Of a DNA stretch of 64,000 nt, positions 26,663 through 35,593 are shown piece after piece (position 1 is the stretch's first letter; every line of letters starts with the position of its first letter). Origin of the DNA: an uncultured Roseobacter sp. (GTDB lineage: Bacteria > Pseudomonadota > Alphaproteobacteria > Rhodobacterales > Rhodobacteraceae); assembly GCF_947499265.1 (NCBI RefSeq), contig NZ_CANMNK010000006.1, positions 124,001-188,000 of the forward strand. The letters are read 5' to 3'. Both the position numbers and the translations under genes were made by a program. A model generated the notes under the pieces. It made no database searches and was not told where the DNA came from. It saw only the letters and a list, made by a program, of their open reading frames with translations.

Positions 26663-28162
26663 ATGAGCTTTAAACCGCATGGAAAACATCTGATTGCCGG
26701 AGAGTGGGTCACAACCGACCAGACTTTTCTTTCTGATCCGGCCCATGGCGCCGCCCATACCTTTTGCATCGGCACGACCGAAATGGTGGAGCGCGCCTGC
26801 GCAGCAGCAGAAACTGCCTTTGAAACATTTGGCACCACCGCCCGCGCAACCCGCGCGGCCCTTTTGAACGCGATTGCCGGTGAGATCGAGGCGCGCGGCG
26901 ATGCCATTACCGAGATCGGTACGCAGGAAACCGGCCTGCCTGAGGCGCGGCTTCAGGGGGAGCGCGGGCGCACGACCGGGCAGTTGCGCCTGTTTGCGGA
27001 CCATATCCTGAAGGGGGATTATCTGGACCGTCGCCATGATGCCGCCTTGCCCGATCGCGCGCCGCTGCCGCGCCCGGATTTGAAGATGTTGCAGCGCCCC
27101 ATCGGGCCGGTCGCCGTATTTGGTGCGTCTAACTTTCCACTGGCCTTTTCGACGGCAGGCGGGGATACGGCGGCGGCGCTTGCAGCGGGATGCCCGGTTG
27201 TCGTTAAGGGGCATTCGGCCCATCCCGGTACGGGCGAGATCGTGGCCGAGGCCATTCACGCGGCAATCCAGAAAACCGGCATGCCCGCAGGCACTTTCAG
27301 CCTGATCCAAGGGGGCAAACGCGACGTGGGCACCGCACTGGTGCAGCATCCGTTGATCCGTGCCGTAGGCTTTACCGGCTCGCTGGCCGGAGGCCGTGCG
27401 CTTTTTGATCTCTGCGCTGCGCGACCGGAACCGATCCCGTTCTTTGGCGAGCTTGGGTCCGTCAACCCGATGTTCCTCTTGCCCGAGGCCACTAAGGCCC
27501 GCGGTGCCGAGATCGGCACGGGCTGGGCAGGCTCTCTAACTATGGGGGTTGGGCAGTTCTGTACCAACCCCGGCATCGCGGTGGTTTTGCCAGGCGCCGA
27601 TGCCTTCGTCGCTGCCGCTGCGGCCGCTTTGAAAGACGCAGGTGCCCAGACGATGCTGACCGACGGCATTGCGGATGCTTATCGGCAGGGCGTGGCGCGG
27701 GTTGCAGACGGCGCGACGGAGCTGCTGGGCACCGCCTCTGACGGGCGCGCGGCGAAACCGTACCTCTTTAAAATCTCGGCCCAAGATTGGCTGGCCAACC
27801 ACGATCTTCAGGAAGAGGTCTTCGGTCCCCTGGGCATCATTGTCGAGGCGGAAAGCCTGGATCAAATGGCCGATATCGCCCGTGCGATCCAGGGCCAGTT
27901 GACCTGCACGCTGCATATGGACGAAGGCGACACTGGGGCGGCGCAGACCCTGCTGCCGCTGCTCGAGCGCAAGGCGGGCCGCATCCTGGTCAACGGCTTT
28001 CCGACGGGTGTCGAGGTCTCCGACACGATGGTCCATGGCGGGCCATACCCGGCCTCCACCAACTTCGGGGCCACATCGGTGGGCACCCTGTCCATCCGTC
28101 GCTTCCTGCGCCCGGTTTGCTACCAGAACCTGCCCGATGCGCTTTTGCCGGAGGCGTTCTGA
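26663..28162 (+). CDS. 2,5-dioxovalerate (2-oxoglutarate semialdehyde) dehydrogenase
   Basis: The product has 499 residues of the aldehyde dehydrogenase superfamily. The catalytic cysteine lies in GQFCTNPG (C300), the general base in FFGELGSVNP (E263), and N157 in FGASNFPLAF. These variants are diagnostic of alpha-ketoglutaric semialdehyde dehydrogenases, the last step of non-phosphorylative pentose and hexarate pathways giving 2-oxoglutarate. This anchors the interpretation of the operon as a sugar-acid route. The ATG is chosen at MSFKPHGKHLIAGEW; the upstream extension overlaps the pdxA-like gene and has no ribosome site. Confidence 0.9.
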   Translation: MSFKPHGKHLIAGEWVTTDQTFLSDPAHGAAHTFCIGTTEMVERACAAAETAFETFGTTARATRAALLNAIAGEIEARGDAITEIGTQETGLPEARLQGERGRTTGQLRLFADHILKGDYLDRRHDAALPDRAPLPRPDLKMLQRPIGPVAVFGASNFPLAFSTAGGDTAAALAAGCPVVVKGHSAHPGTGEIVAEAIHAAIQKTGMPAGTFSLIQGGKRDVGTALVQHPLIRAVGFTGSLAGGRALFDLCAARPEPIPFFGELGSVNPMFLLPEATKARGAEIGTGWAGSLTMGVGQFCTNPGIAVVLPGADAFVAAAAAALKDAGAQTMLTDGIADAYRQGVARVADGATELLGTASDGRAAKPYLFKISAQDWLANHDLQEEVFGPLGIIVEAESLDQMADIARAIQGQLTCTLHMDEGDTGAAQTLLPLLERKAGRILVNGFPTGVEVSDTMVHGGPYPASTNFGATSVGTLSIRRFLRPVCYQNLPDALLPEAF

Positions 28163-28168
28163 CACAAG

Positions 28169-28196
28169 CCGCGCCTGGTCGCCACGCCGGGCGCGG
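28169..28196 (+). terminator. Stem-loop between the semialdehyde dehydrogenase and tctC system 2
   Basis: CCGCGCC and GGCGCGG form a 7-bp stem with a 14-base loop, followed by TTGCTC but no real T run. It could partly separate the enzyme genes from the second transporter. Confidence 0.35.
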
Positions 28197-28228
28197 TTGC
28201 TCTACGAACCGTGGCATGGGAGGATAAA

Positions 28229-29191
28229 ATGACATCATTCAAGTTCACTTTCGCCGCTGGCCTGTCGGCGCTCGCAAGCCTTGTTGCCGCGCCGGTGCTG
28301 GCTGATTACCCTGAACGCCCGGTGACCATCATCGTGCCCTGGGGGGCAGGCGGTGGCACCGATACCATCATTCGCATCTTCGCCGTGGGCTTCGAGAAGG
28401 AAATGGGCCAGCCCATCAATGTCATCAACCGCACCGGCGGCTCTGGTGTGGTGGGGCATTCGGCCATCGCCAATGGCAAGGCTGACGGCTACACGCTGGG
28501 CGCCTGCACGTCCGAAATCACCTATTTCGAGACGGTTGGGTTGGCGGACATCACGCCCGCCAGCTACGATTTGATTTCACGGCTTGCAACGATCCCGGCG
28601 GGGGTCACCGTTGCGGCCGATAGCCCCTATGCTTCGGTGAAAGAGGTGATCGACGCGGCCCAAACGGGCACGTTGACTTCCTCCGGGTCCGGGCTCGGTG
28701 GGCCATGGCACATGGCCGTTGCGGGCATGATGAAATCTGCCGGCGGGGCGGCTGACACGGTCAAGTTCATCCCCTCCAAAGGCGGGGCGCCGGCACTGCA
28801 GGATTTGGTCTCCGGTGGCATCAGCATGTTCACCGGCTCCCCCATTGAGGCCCGCGCGCTGGCCGATGCAGGCGAGGTGAAAATCCTTGGTGTCATGGCC
28901 GATGAACGATCCCCTGCCTTCCCGGACGTCCCGACCTTGAAAGAAAGCGGGGTGGACTGGTCGCTGACCAACTGGTTCTCGCTCTGCGCCCCCAGTGGAT
29001 TGCCGGAGGAGGTCAAAGCCAAGGTCGAGACGGCTGCCAAAGCCGCCCATGGCTCGGACGCCGTGCAGGACGCTTTGGCACAGCGCGGCATCACACCGCT
29101 CTTTGATGGCTCCGAGGCCTTTTCGGTCTTTGCGGACGAGTTCTCCGATGCGGCCAAAGAGCTGCTGACCGATCTCGGCATCGCCAAGTAA
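28229..29191 (+). CDS. tctC: TTT transporter substrate-binding protein (TctC), system 2
   Basis: The product has 320 residues with a signal peptide ending LVAAPVLA and the Bug-family start YPERPVTIIVPWGAGGGTD. Unlike the first TctC protein it keeps the typical PWGAGGGTD loop that binds the ligand carboxylate. GGGAGG precedes ATG 28229. Its presence with its own TctB and TctA gives the operon a second full TTT system, probably for a related sugar acid or its lactone. Confidence 0.92.
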   Translation: MTSFKFTFAAGLSALASLVAAPVLADYPERPVTIIVPWGAGGGTDTIIRIFAVGFEKEMGQPINVINRTGGSGVVGHSAIANGKADGYTLGACTSEITYFETVGLADITPASYDLISRLATIPAGVTVAADSPYASVKEVIDAAQTGTLTSSGSGLGGPWHMAVAGMMKSAGGAADTVKFIPSKGGAPALQDLVSGGISMFTGSPIEARALADAGEVKILGVMADERSPAFPDVPTLKESGVDWSLTNWFSLCAPSGLPEEVKAKVETAAKAAHGSDAVQDALAQRGITPLFDGSEAFSVFADEFSDAAKELLTDLGIAK

Positions 29192-29203
29192 GCAAGCGCT
29201 TTC

Positions 29204-29224
29204 GGGCAGGGCGCACCCCTGTCC
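29204..29224 (+). terminator. Intra-operon stem-loop after tctC (system 2)
   Basis: GGGCAGGG and CCCTGTCC form an 8-bp stem with one G-U pair and a 5-base loop, 12 bp after the tctC stop. Its 3' arm touches the GGAGG that serves the next gene, so it may lower tctB translation as well as protect the upstream mRNA. Confidence 0.45.
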
Positions 29225-29240
29225 GGAGGCATGTCACACT

Positions 29241-29699
29241 ATGCAGTTTTCAAACCGCTTCATCGGCATCGTCGCCCTGATTGGCGCAGCCGCCATCTTC
29301 TACGGCACCTTCGGGTTTCGCGCGGTGCCGGGCCAGCAGTTTGGCTCGGGCTTTTTCCCGCGCATCACTGCGGGCTGCCTTGCGCTGACGGGCTGTGCGA
29401 TGATCCTGTCCTCCGGGCCGAGCCCCTGGATGACGGTGCCGGAGTGGATGCGAACAGCTCAGGCATTCAAAGCGGCAGCGCTGCCCCTCGGCGGCATCGC
29501 ATGGGTTCTTGTCGCGCCGTTCCTGGGGTTCATACTGACCACGGCCCTGCTGATCCTGACGCTGGTCATGCTCATGCGCGGCCGCTTCCTCTTCGGGCTT
29601 GGCGTGGCCGTCGGGCTCAGCCTTTTGCTACATGTTGTTTTCAGCGTACTTCTGCGTATCCCGCTGCCCTTCGGGGTCGTTGAAGGCTGGCTGGTGTGA
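29241..29699 (+). CDS. tctB: TTT transporter small membrane subunit (TctB), system 2
   Basis: The product has 152 residues with four hydrophobic segments, matching TctB in size and topology. The N-terminal FIGIVALIGAAAIFYGTFGF followed by a GSGFFPR motif is typical of this family. GGAGG at 29224-29228 is a somewhat distant ribosome site. The stop overlaps the tctA GTG start. Confidence 0.85.
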   Translation: MQFSNRFIGIVALIGAAAIFYGTFGFRAVPGQQFGSGFFPRITAGCLALTGCAMILSSGPSPWMTVPEWMRTAQAFKAAALPLGGIAWVLVAPFLGFILTTALLILTLVMLMRGRFLFGLGVAVGLSLLLHVVFSVLLRIPLPFGVVEGWLV

Positions 29700-31171
29700 G
29701 TGTCCTGACCGACGCCCTGACGCTGGTTTTTCAACCGGACGTTCTGATCACCGTGATCCTTGCCAGCCTTTTGGGGCTGACCATCGGGGCCATTCCGGGG
29801 CTGACGGCGGTGATGGGGGTGGCATTGCTGATCCCGATCACTTTCTTCATGGATCCCGTCCCAGCGATTTCCGCCATTGCGGCGCTGGCAGCCATGGCGA
29901 TCTTTGCCGGCGACATTCCTGGAGCGCTGCTGCGCATTCCTGGCACACCCGCCTCGGCGGCCTATGTGCAGGACGCCCATGTCATGGCAAAGGAGGGCTG
30001 CCCGGAACGTGCTTTGGGATTGTCCATGGGCGCGGCCTGCTTCGGTGGCGTGGTCGGGGTGATCCTGTTGATGGTTGCTGCGCCGTTGTTGGCGAGATTT
30101 GCGACCAACTTCTCATCAGTGGAGTATTTCTGGCTGGCTCTTCTGGGTCTGAGCTGTGCCGCCATTATCTCGACCGGCGCGCCGCTGAAGGGCATCTTGT
30201 CGCTTTTATTCGGTCTCTGGGTCGCCTCCATCGGCATTGATGAGGTAGCGGGGCAGCCACGCTTCACCTTCGGCTCGACTGAATTGATGGGCGGGGTCAG
30301 CTTTATCCCCGCGATGATCGGCATGTTTGCGATCCCGGAGATCCTGCGCAACGTGGCGCTTCCCCAAGGCAAGATCACCCCGCCCCGCATGGGGCCGGTG
30401 TTTCAGGGGCTTGGTGCAAATCTGAGGCGACGCAGAACCAATCTGCTGCGGGGTAGCCTCGCGGGCTCCATGATCGGCGCTCTGCCGGGTGCAGGAGCCG
30501 ACATCGCTGCCTGGGTCGCCTACGCGGTGGCCAAGCGCCGTTCGAAAACGCCGGAAAAATTCGGTCATGGCCATGACGAGGGCATTGTGGAGGCGGGTGC
30601 CGCCAACAATGGCGCGCTTTCCAGTGCCTGGGTGCCAACGCTGGTCTTTGGCATCCCTGGCGACAGCATCACGGCCATCGTGATCGGTGTTCTCTACCTC
30701 AAGGGGCTCGAACCCGGGCCGATCATTTTCACCAAAACGCCCGAACTGGTCTATGCGATCTTCATCGCCTTCTTTCTGGCCAACCTGCTGCTCATTCCCT
30801 TTGGCTGGCTGATCATCCGCGCCGCGCGCCACCTGCTGACGATGAAGCCCGCCTACTACCTGCCGGTCGTCTTTGCCTGCTGCATCGTCGGCAGCTTTGC
30901 CATCAACAACACAGCATTCGGCGTGGTGGTGATGCTGGTTTTCGGCCTGATCGGCTGGCTTTTTGAGGAAAACGGTATCCCGGTCGCCCCCGCCATCCTT
31001 GGCATCGTCTTGGGGGGCATGCTGGAGTTCAACTTTGTCACCTCCATGCTGAAATCCGACGGCAACCTGATGATCTTTGTGTCGCGACCGGTTGCTGCCG
31101 CCTTGGCGCTGACCGTTCTGGCCGTTTGGGCCTGGCCCATTGTGAAACACATCCGCGGGGGCCGCGCATGA
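29696..31171 (+). CDS. tctA: TTT transporter large permease (TctA), system 2
   Basis: The product has 491 residues and about twelve membrane helices, with the TctA signature GAIPGLTAVMGVALLIPIT and the second-half repeat GALPGAGADIAAWVAYAVAKR and GIPGDSITAIVIGV. The start is GTG 29696, overlapping the tctB stop as GTGA, and the end overlaps the amidohydrolase start as ATGA, so transporter and enzyme are translationally linked. The TM-loop sequence differs clearly from system 1, arguing for a different ligand. Confidence 0.92.
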   Translation: MSVLTDALTLVFQPDVLITVILASLLGLTIGAIPGLTAVMGVALLIPITFFMDPVPAISAIAALAAMAIFAGDIPGALLRIPGTPASAAYVQDAHVMAKEGCPERALGLSMGAACFGGVVGVILLMVAAPLLARFATNFSSVEYFWLALLGLSCAAIISTGAPLKGILSLLFGLWVASIGIDEVAGQPRFTFGSTELMGGVSFIPAMIGMFAIPEILRNVALPQGKITPPRMGPVFQGLGANLRRRRTNLLRGSLAGSMIGALPGAGADIAAWVAYAVAKRRSKTPEKFGHGHDEGIVEAGAANNGALSSAWVPTLVFGIPGDSITAIVIGVLYLKGLEPGPIIFTKTPELVYAIFIAFFLANLLLIPFGWLIIRAARHLLTMKPAYYLPVVFACCIVGSFAINNTAFGVVVMLVFGLIGWLFEENGIPVAPAILGIVLGGMLEFNFVTSMLKSDGNLMIFVSRPVAAALALTVLAVWAWPIVKHIRGGRA

Positions 31172-32061
31172 GAGTGATCGACGCGCATCATCATTTCTGG
31201 GACCCGGAGCGGAATTATCATCCATGGTTGCGGGACGAGCCGATGATCCCGTTTCGCTACGGGGACTATGCGTGCATCCGAGGGCGGTTCATGTCTGAGG
31301 AATATGATCAGGCGTCCCGGGGCTGGGATGTTGTCGCCAGTGTCACGATGGAGGGGGAGTGGGACCCGTCCGACCCCACCGGGGAAGCCATCTGGATGCA
31401 AAAGATCGCCGATGCAACCGGGCGTCCGGCTGCCCATGTGGCGCAGGCCTGGCTGGACCGCGACGATCTCAGCGCCGTGCTGGACGTGATCGGCCCGTTG
31501 CCCATCGTCAAATCGGTTCGCCACAAACCGCACGCCAACGCGGCCCCTGGTCAGGCGCCCGGCGGTATGAGTGATCCGGCCTACTGCCAGGGCTTCAGAA
31601 AGCTGGCCGAGGCGGGGCTGATGTTCGATCTGCAAACCCCGTGGTGGCACTTGGGTGAAGTGCCTGCGATGGCCGATCTGGCGCCAGAAGTGCCGATCAT
31701 TCTTAACCACACTGGCTTGCCCTCCGACCGCTCCCCCGAAGGACTGGCAGGCTGGCGCGCGGCGATGGAGGCGATTGCAAAGCTGCCTCAGGTGGTCGTG
31801 AAAATCTCAGGCCTCGGCCTGCCGGGGCGTCCCTGGCGCCTTGAGGACAACCGCGACATCATCCGGCAGACCATCGACATCTTTTCGCCTGATCGCGCGA
31901 TGTTTGCCTCGAATTTCCCGGTCGATGGGCTCTGCGACTCCTTTGACACGATCTTTTCCGGCTTCGACCTCGCCACCCGTGACTTGAGCGAGACCGAGCG
32001 GGGCGCGCTGTTTTCTGGCACTGCGGCCCGCATCTACGGCATCGAGGAGGTGCCGACCTAA
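31168..32061 (+). CDS. Amidohydrolase-family sugar lactonase (COG3618-like)
   Basis: The product has 297 residues of the amidohydrolase_2 family. The metal site opens with RVIDAHHHFWD; later ligands include H in ILNHTGLP and the aspartate region ASNFPVDGL. Members near sugar-acid genes hydrolyse aldono-lactones such as L-fucono- or L-rhamnono-lactone. That would supply the acid used by the enolase-superfamily dehydratase. A 2-pyrone-4,6-dicarboxylate-type hydrolase is an alternative from the same fold, but no aromatic-ring genes are nearby. Confidence 0.82.
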   Translation: MRVIDAHHHFWDPERNYHPWLRDEPMIPFRYGDYACIRGRFMSEEYDQASRGWDVVASVTMEGEWDPSDPTGEAIWMQKIADATGRPAAHVAQAWLDRDDLSAVLDVIGPLPIVKSVRHKPHANAAPGQAPGGMSDPAYCQGFRKLAEAGLMFDLQTPWWHLGEVPAMADLAPEVPIILNHTGLPSDRSPEGLAGWRAAMEAIAKLPQVVVKISGLGLPGRPWRLEDNRDIIRQTIDIFSPDRAMFASNFPVDGLCDSFDTIFSGFDLATRDLSETERGALFSGTAARIYGIEEVPT

Positions 32062-32079
32062 CCATCAGTGGAGGACGAC

Positions 32080-33069
32080 ATGAAACAACGTACACTTTTG
32101 AACACCATCGGGCTGGCCATGGCCGGTGCCGTCATGGCAGGCGCGTCTTTTGCGCAGGAGGTCACCTTGCGCTTTGGCCACTACGCCAAACCCGGCGATA
32201 CCGCCTATCTGGCAGCGGAACACTTCAAGTTCACGGTCGAGAACATGACCGGCGGAGAGGTCGAGATTTCGCTGCACCCTGCGGGCGAGTTGGGCAATTC
32301 CCCGACCATGCTGGAAGGGGCACGCCTTGGCTCGATCGACCTAGTGCTGGTCGGCAACCCCTATTTCACCGCCTTCGCGCCGCAGGTGAACCTGCTTGAT
32401 CTGCCGTTCCTGTTCCAATCGGCGGAACACGCCTATGCGGTGATGGACGGAGAGGTGGGTGAGGAGTTAATGGCCTCGATCAACCAATCGAACCTGCAAG
32501 GGCTCGCGTTTTGGGAGATCGGGTTCCGCAACCTGACAAACAACACCCGTGCGGTGGAAACGCCCGCCGATCTGGCCGGTCTAAAACTGCGCACCACACC
32601 GAACCCCGCACATCTTGAAGCCTTCAAGATCCTCGGCGCCAACCCGGCCCCAATGCCTTTCTCGGAGGTCTATTCGGCCTTGCAAACCGGCACCATCGAC
32701 GGGCAGGAGAACCCGGTCAACCACATCTACGCGTCGAAACTGCATGAGGTGCAAAAGCATCTGTCGCTGACCGCCCATGCCTATACGGCGGCCCCGCTGG
32801 TGGCGAACTATGGTAAGTTCGCGCGGCTCAAGCCTGAGTATCAGGAGGCTTTGCGGATCGCGGCCAAACTTTCGGCCTCTTACGAACGGGCGCTGAATGC
32901 GGCCAAGGAGGCCGGCAGTCTGCAAGCAATGATAGACGCCGGTGTCGAGGTTGTGAAAGAGCCTGACGTCTCCGCCTTCCGGGCGGCTGTCGCAGAGCAG
33001 ACGCGTGTGGCCTATGTCGACCAGTTCGGCGATGACCTGCTGAACAAAGTCGACGCGTTGGCCGAATAA
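32080..33069 (+). CDS. dctP: TRAP transporter substrate-binding protein (DctP)
   Basis: The product has 329 residues with a signal peptide (about 1-25, ending AGASFAQ) and the DctP fold. The conserved arginine that salt-bridges the ligand carboxylate is expected in the LKLRTTPNPAHLEAFKILGANP stretch. GGAGG precedes the ATG. It is the third binding protein of this operon. The ligand is probably another acid of the same pathway. Confidence 0.92.
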   Translation: MKQRTLLNTIGLAMAGAVMAGASFAQEVTLRFGHYAKPGDTAYLAAEHFKFTVENMTGGEVEISLHPAGELGNSPTMLEGARLGSIDLVLVGNPYFTAFAPQVNLLDLPFLFQSAEHAYAVMDGEVGEELMASINQSNLQGLAFWEIGFRNLTNNTRAVETPADLAGLKLRTTPNPAHLEAFKILGANPAPMPFSEVYSALQTGTIDGQENPVNHIYASKLHEVQKHLSLTAHAYTAAPLVANYGKFARLKPEYQEALRIAAKLSASYERALNAAKEAGSLQAMIDAGVEVVKEPDVSAFRAAVAEQTRVAYVDQFGDDLLNKVDALAE

Positions 33070-33522
33070 ATGGTAGGCCTTGTAAATCTGGTGGTGCGCC
33101 TGTGGCGCATCACCGTGGGCGGGCTGATGCTGGCGGTCGTGGTTCTGACCGTCAGCCAGGTCTTTGCCCGCTATGTGCTGAACAGCTCGATCATCTGGGC
33201 GGAGGAGGCCAACCGCCTGCTCTACGTTTGGGTGATCCTTCTGGCGGCCATCGGGGCCGATCACATGCGCATCGGGCTGATGGCGGACAAACCGCGCTGG
33301 CGCCCGGTCTTGGCACAGGTTGGCGTGATCGCGGGCGTCGCGGCACTGGGGCTGGTCGTCTGGGGCGGCTGGACCATGAACGCGGTCTTTGGGTCTGACC
33401 GCTACGTGACGCTGGGCCTCTCCAAAGCCTGGTACTTCTGGGCGGCCATCGCGGGCGGAGCCGCCTGGGCCGTCGTGCTGCTCTGGCGCGGCTTTCTGCC
33501 TGAAAAAGAGCCCAAGACATGA
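33070..33522 (+). CDS. dctQ: TRAP transporter small permease (DctQ)
   Basis: The product has 150 residues with four transmembrane helices and the DctQ-typical block SSIIWAEEANRLLYVWVILLAA. It starts directly after the dctP stop and overlaps dctM by four bases. DctQ forms the scaffold part of the TRAP membrane domain. Confidence 0.92.
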   Translation: MVGLVNLVVRLWRITVGGLMLAVVVLTVSQVFARYVLNSSIIWAEEANRLLYVWVILLAAIGADHMRIGLMADKPRWRPVLAQVGVIAGVAALGLVVWGGWTMNAVFGSDRYVTLGLSKAWYFWAAIAGGAAWAVVLLWRGFLPEKEPKT

Positions 33523-34805
33523 CGCTTCTGGTTCTGCTTGGCACGATGATCGGGCTGTCGCTGCTGGGCGTGCATCTGGTTTTTGCGATCCTGCTGTCCT
33601 CGACCCTGGCGTTGCTGATTTATCGCGACTACGTGCCGCTGGAAATCATCGCACAGCTGTTCCTGTCGGGGATCGACAATTTTCTGCTTCTGGCAGTGGG
33701 GTTCTTCTTCCTGGCCGGGGAATTGATGAACCGGGGCGGGGTGACGCGTCGCATCGTAGCCCTTGCCGAGGCCTGCGTTGGCCATATCCGAGGCGGGCTG
33801 GGTCATGTGAACGTGGCCTCATCTGTGTTTTTCTCAGGCATTTCCGGTTCTGCCGTAGCCGATACGGCCGCCATTGGGTCGGTGATGGTCCCGGCGATGG
33901 AAAAGGCCGGGTTCTCACGCGGATTTGCGGCTGCGGTGACGCAATGTTCCAGCGTCATTGGTCCGATCATCCCGCCGTCGATTCCGATGATCGTCTATGC
34001 CGTGCTGGCGCAGCAATCGGTGGGCAAGATGTTTCTGGCAGGTATCCTGCCCGGGTTGCTGGTCGCGATCTGCCTGATGGTGATGGTCTATGTGGTCGCC
34101 ATGCGGCGTGGCTATCCAGCGGGCCGCTGGCAGGGTTTTGGAGCCATCCTGCGCGCAGGCTCATCGGCGCTTGTGGCACTGGCGACGCCGGTGATCATCG
34201 TCGGCGGTATTCTGGGCGGGGTCATGACGGCCACAGAAGCAGGTGCCGTCGCCGTGACCTACGCCTTTGTCATCGGCAAGTTCTGGTTTCGCGAACTGAC
34301 CTGGACGGCATGCGGAGAGGCTCTGGTCGCCGCGGCCAAGGGCAGTGCGACCGTTCTGGTCATCGTTGGTGCATCGTCGGTCTTTGCGTGGATCGTGGCA
34401 GATCTGAAAGTCTCCACCACCGCGGCGGAGTTGATTTTTTCCATCAGTGATAATCCGTTTTGGGTTCTGGTCATGGCTATGATCTTCGTGCTTTTGATCG
34501 GTCTCTTCATGGACCCGCTGGCAGGGCTGGTGGTGACAGTGCCGGTTCTCTTGCCGATTATGCAGGACATCGGCGTTGATCCTATTCATTTCGGCGTTTT
34601 GATTGTGCTGAACCTGATGATCGGACTAACGACGCCACCGGTGGGATACCTAATCTACCTGTCAGCCTATATTGCGCGGGAAAAGCCCGAAGTGGTCATC
34701 CGGGAAAGCCTGCCGTTTCTCGCGGCGCTTTTTGCAGCCCTGATCCTGTGCATATGCTTTCCGGCTCTGGTTCTGACCTTGCCACAGCTCTATTCCGGAG
34801 GATGA
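33519..34805 (+). CDS. dctM: TRAP transporter large permease (DctM)
   Basis: The product has 428 residues and about twelve helices, with the DctM signatures SGISGSAVADTAAIGSVM and IGPIIPPSIPMI that build the sodium and substrate sites. It drives uptake by a sodium gradient. It overlaps the following cyclase-family gene as ATGA. Confidence 0.95.
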   Translation: MTLLVLLGTMIGLSLLGVHLVFAILLSSTLALLIYRDYVPLEIIAQLFLSGIDNFLLLAVGFFFLAGELMNRGGVTRRIVALAEACVGHIRGGLGHVNVASSVFFSGISGSAVADTAAIGSVMVPAMEKAGFSRGFAAAVTQCSSVIGPIIPPSIPMIVYAVLAQQSVGKMFLAGILPGLLVAICLMVMVYVVAMRRGYPAGRWQGFGAILRAGSSALVALATPVIIVGGILGGVMTATEAGAVAVTYAFVIGKFWFRELTWTACGEALVAAAKGSATVLVIVGASSVFAWIVADLKVSTTAAELIFSISDNPFWVLVMAMIFVLLIGLFMDPLAGLVVTVPVLLPIMQDIGVDPIHFGVLIVLNLMIGLTTPPVGYLIYLSAYIAREKPEVVIRESLPFLAALFAALILCICFPALVLTLPQLYSGG

Positions 34806-35470
34806 CCGTGATTTATGATCTGACCATGCCCATGGAAAGCGGCCATTTCCGCTGGCCGCTTGAGCGAGACAAAAAGGGTGATTTCAAGGCTGGCGATATC
34901 TTCGAAGTCACCTCTTTCGGTGTCTCCTGTCACGCGTTCACGCATCTCGACGCACCGTGCCATATGGTGCCGGGCGGGCCGACAACGGATGCGCTGGAGC
35001 TGTCGCGCGTGATGGGAACAGCGGCGGTGATCGACCTGTCGGATATTGTGCCAAACGAGGAAATCACCGCCCGCCATCTGGATCGGGCCGCGCAACACTT
35101 GGTGCCGGGCCAGATCGCCCTGTTTCGCACTTGTTGGGACGAGCAACGGGACTGGCGTACGCCAGCGTACTGGCACGACGCGCCGTATCTTTCTGCCGAA
35201 GCTTGCCGTTGGCTACGGGATCGAAATCCAACCTCGGTCGCCTTTGACTTCCCGCAAGATCACACGATCCGCCGGGTGCTGGATGGCGAGATGCCTCCCA
35301 TCGAAGAGCATGTCTCTCACGATATTCTGCTGCGTGACGGGATCACGCTGATCGAATACCTGATTGGCACGGCACAGATCACGGAACAGACTGTTCAATT
35401 TGTCGCGCTGCCGCTGAAACTGCCCGCCAGCGATGGTGCTCCTGCACGCGTGGTTGCGTGGAACGGTTGA
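34802..35470 (+). CDS. Cyclase-family (kynurenine formamidase-like) hydrolase
   Basis: The product has 222 residues of the PF04199 cyclase family. The metal motif is present as HAFTHLDAPCH (H44, H48, D50, H54), the HxxxHxDxxxH form. Family members open or close amide, ester and lactone bonds, for example N-formylkynurenine formamidase or isatin hydrolase. Being the last gene of the sugar-acid/TRAP operon, it may hydrolyse an imported lactone or amide. No tryptophan-pathway genes are present. Confidence 0.82.
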   Translation: MTVIYDLTMPMESGHFRWPLERDKKGDFKAGDIFEVTSFGVSCHAFTHLDAPCHMVPGGPTTDALELSRVMGTAAVIDLSDIVPNEEITARHLDRAAQHLVPGQIALFRTCWDEQRDWRTPAYWHDAPYLSAEACRWLRDRNPTSVAFDFPQDHTIRRVLDGEMPPIEEHVSHDILLRDGITLIEYLIGTAQITEQTVQFVALPLKLPASDGAPARVVAWNG

Positions 35471-35593
35471 ATGTGGGTGAATTCCGGTCACGGCATCGCT
35501 TGCACGCGCCAAACCGATGGATTCGAGGAGTGCAGTCCTGCAGATCGCTACCAGGGGTCTCGCGATAAATGCCCTCTCACAAGATGCGCGTGG

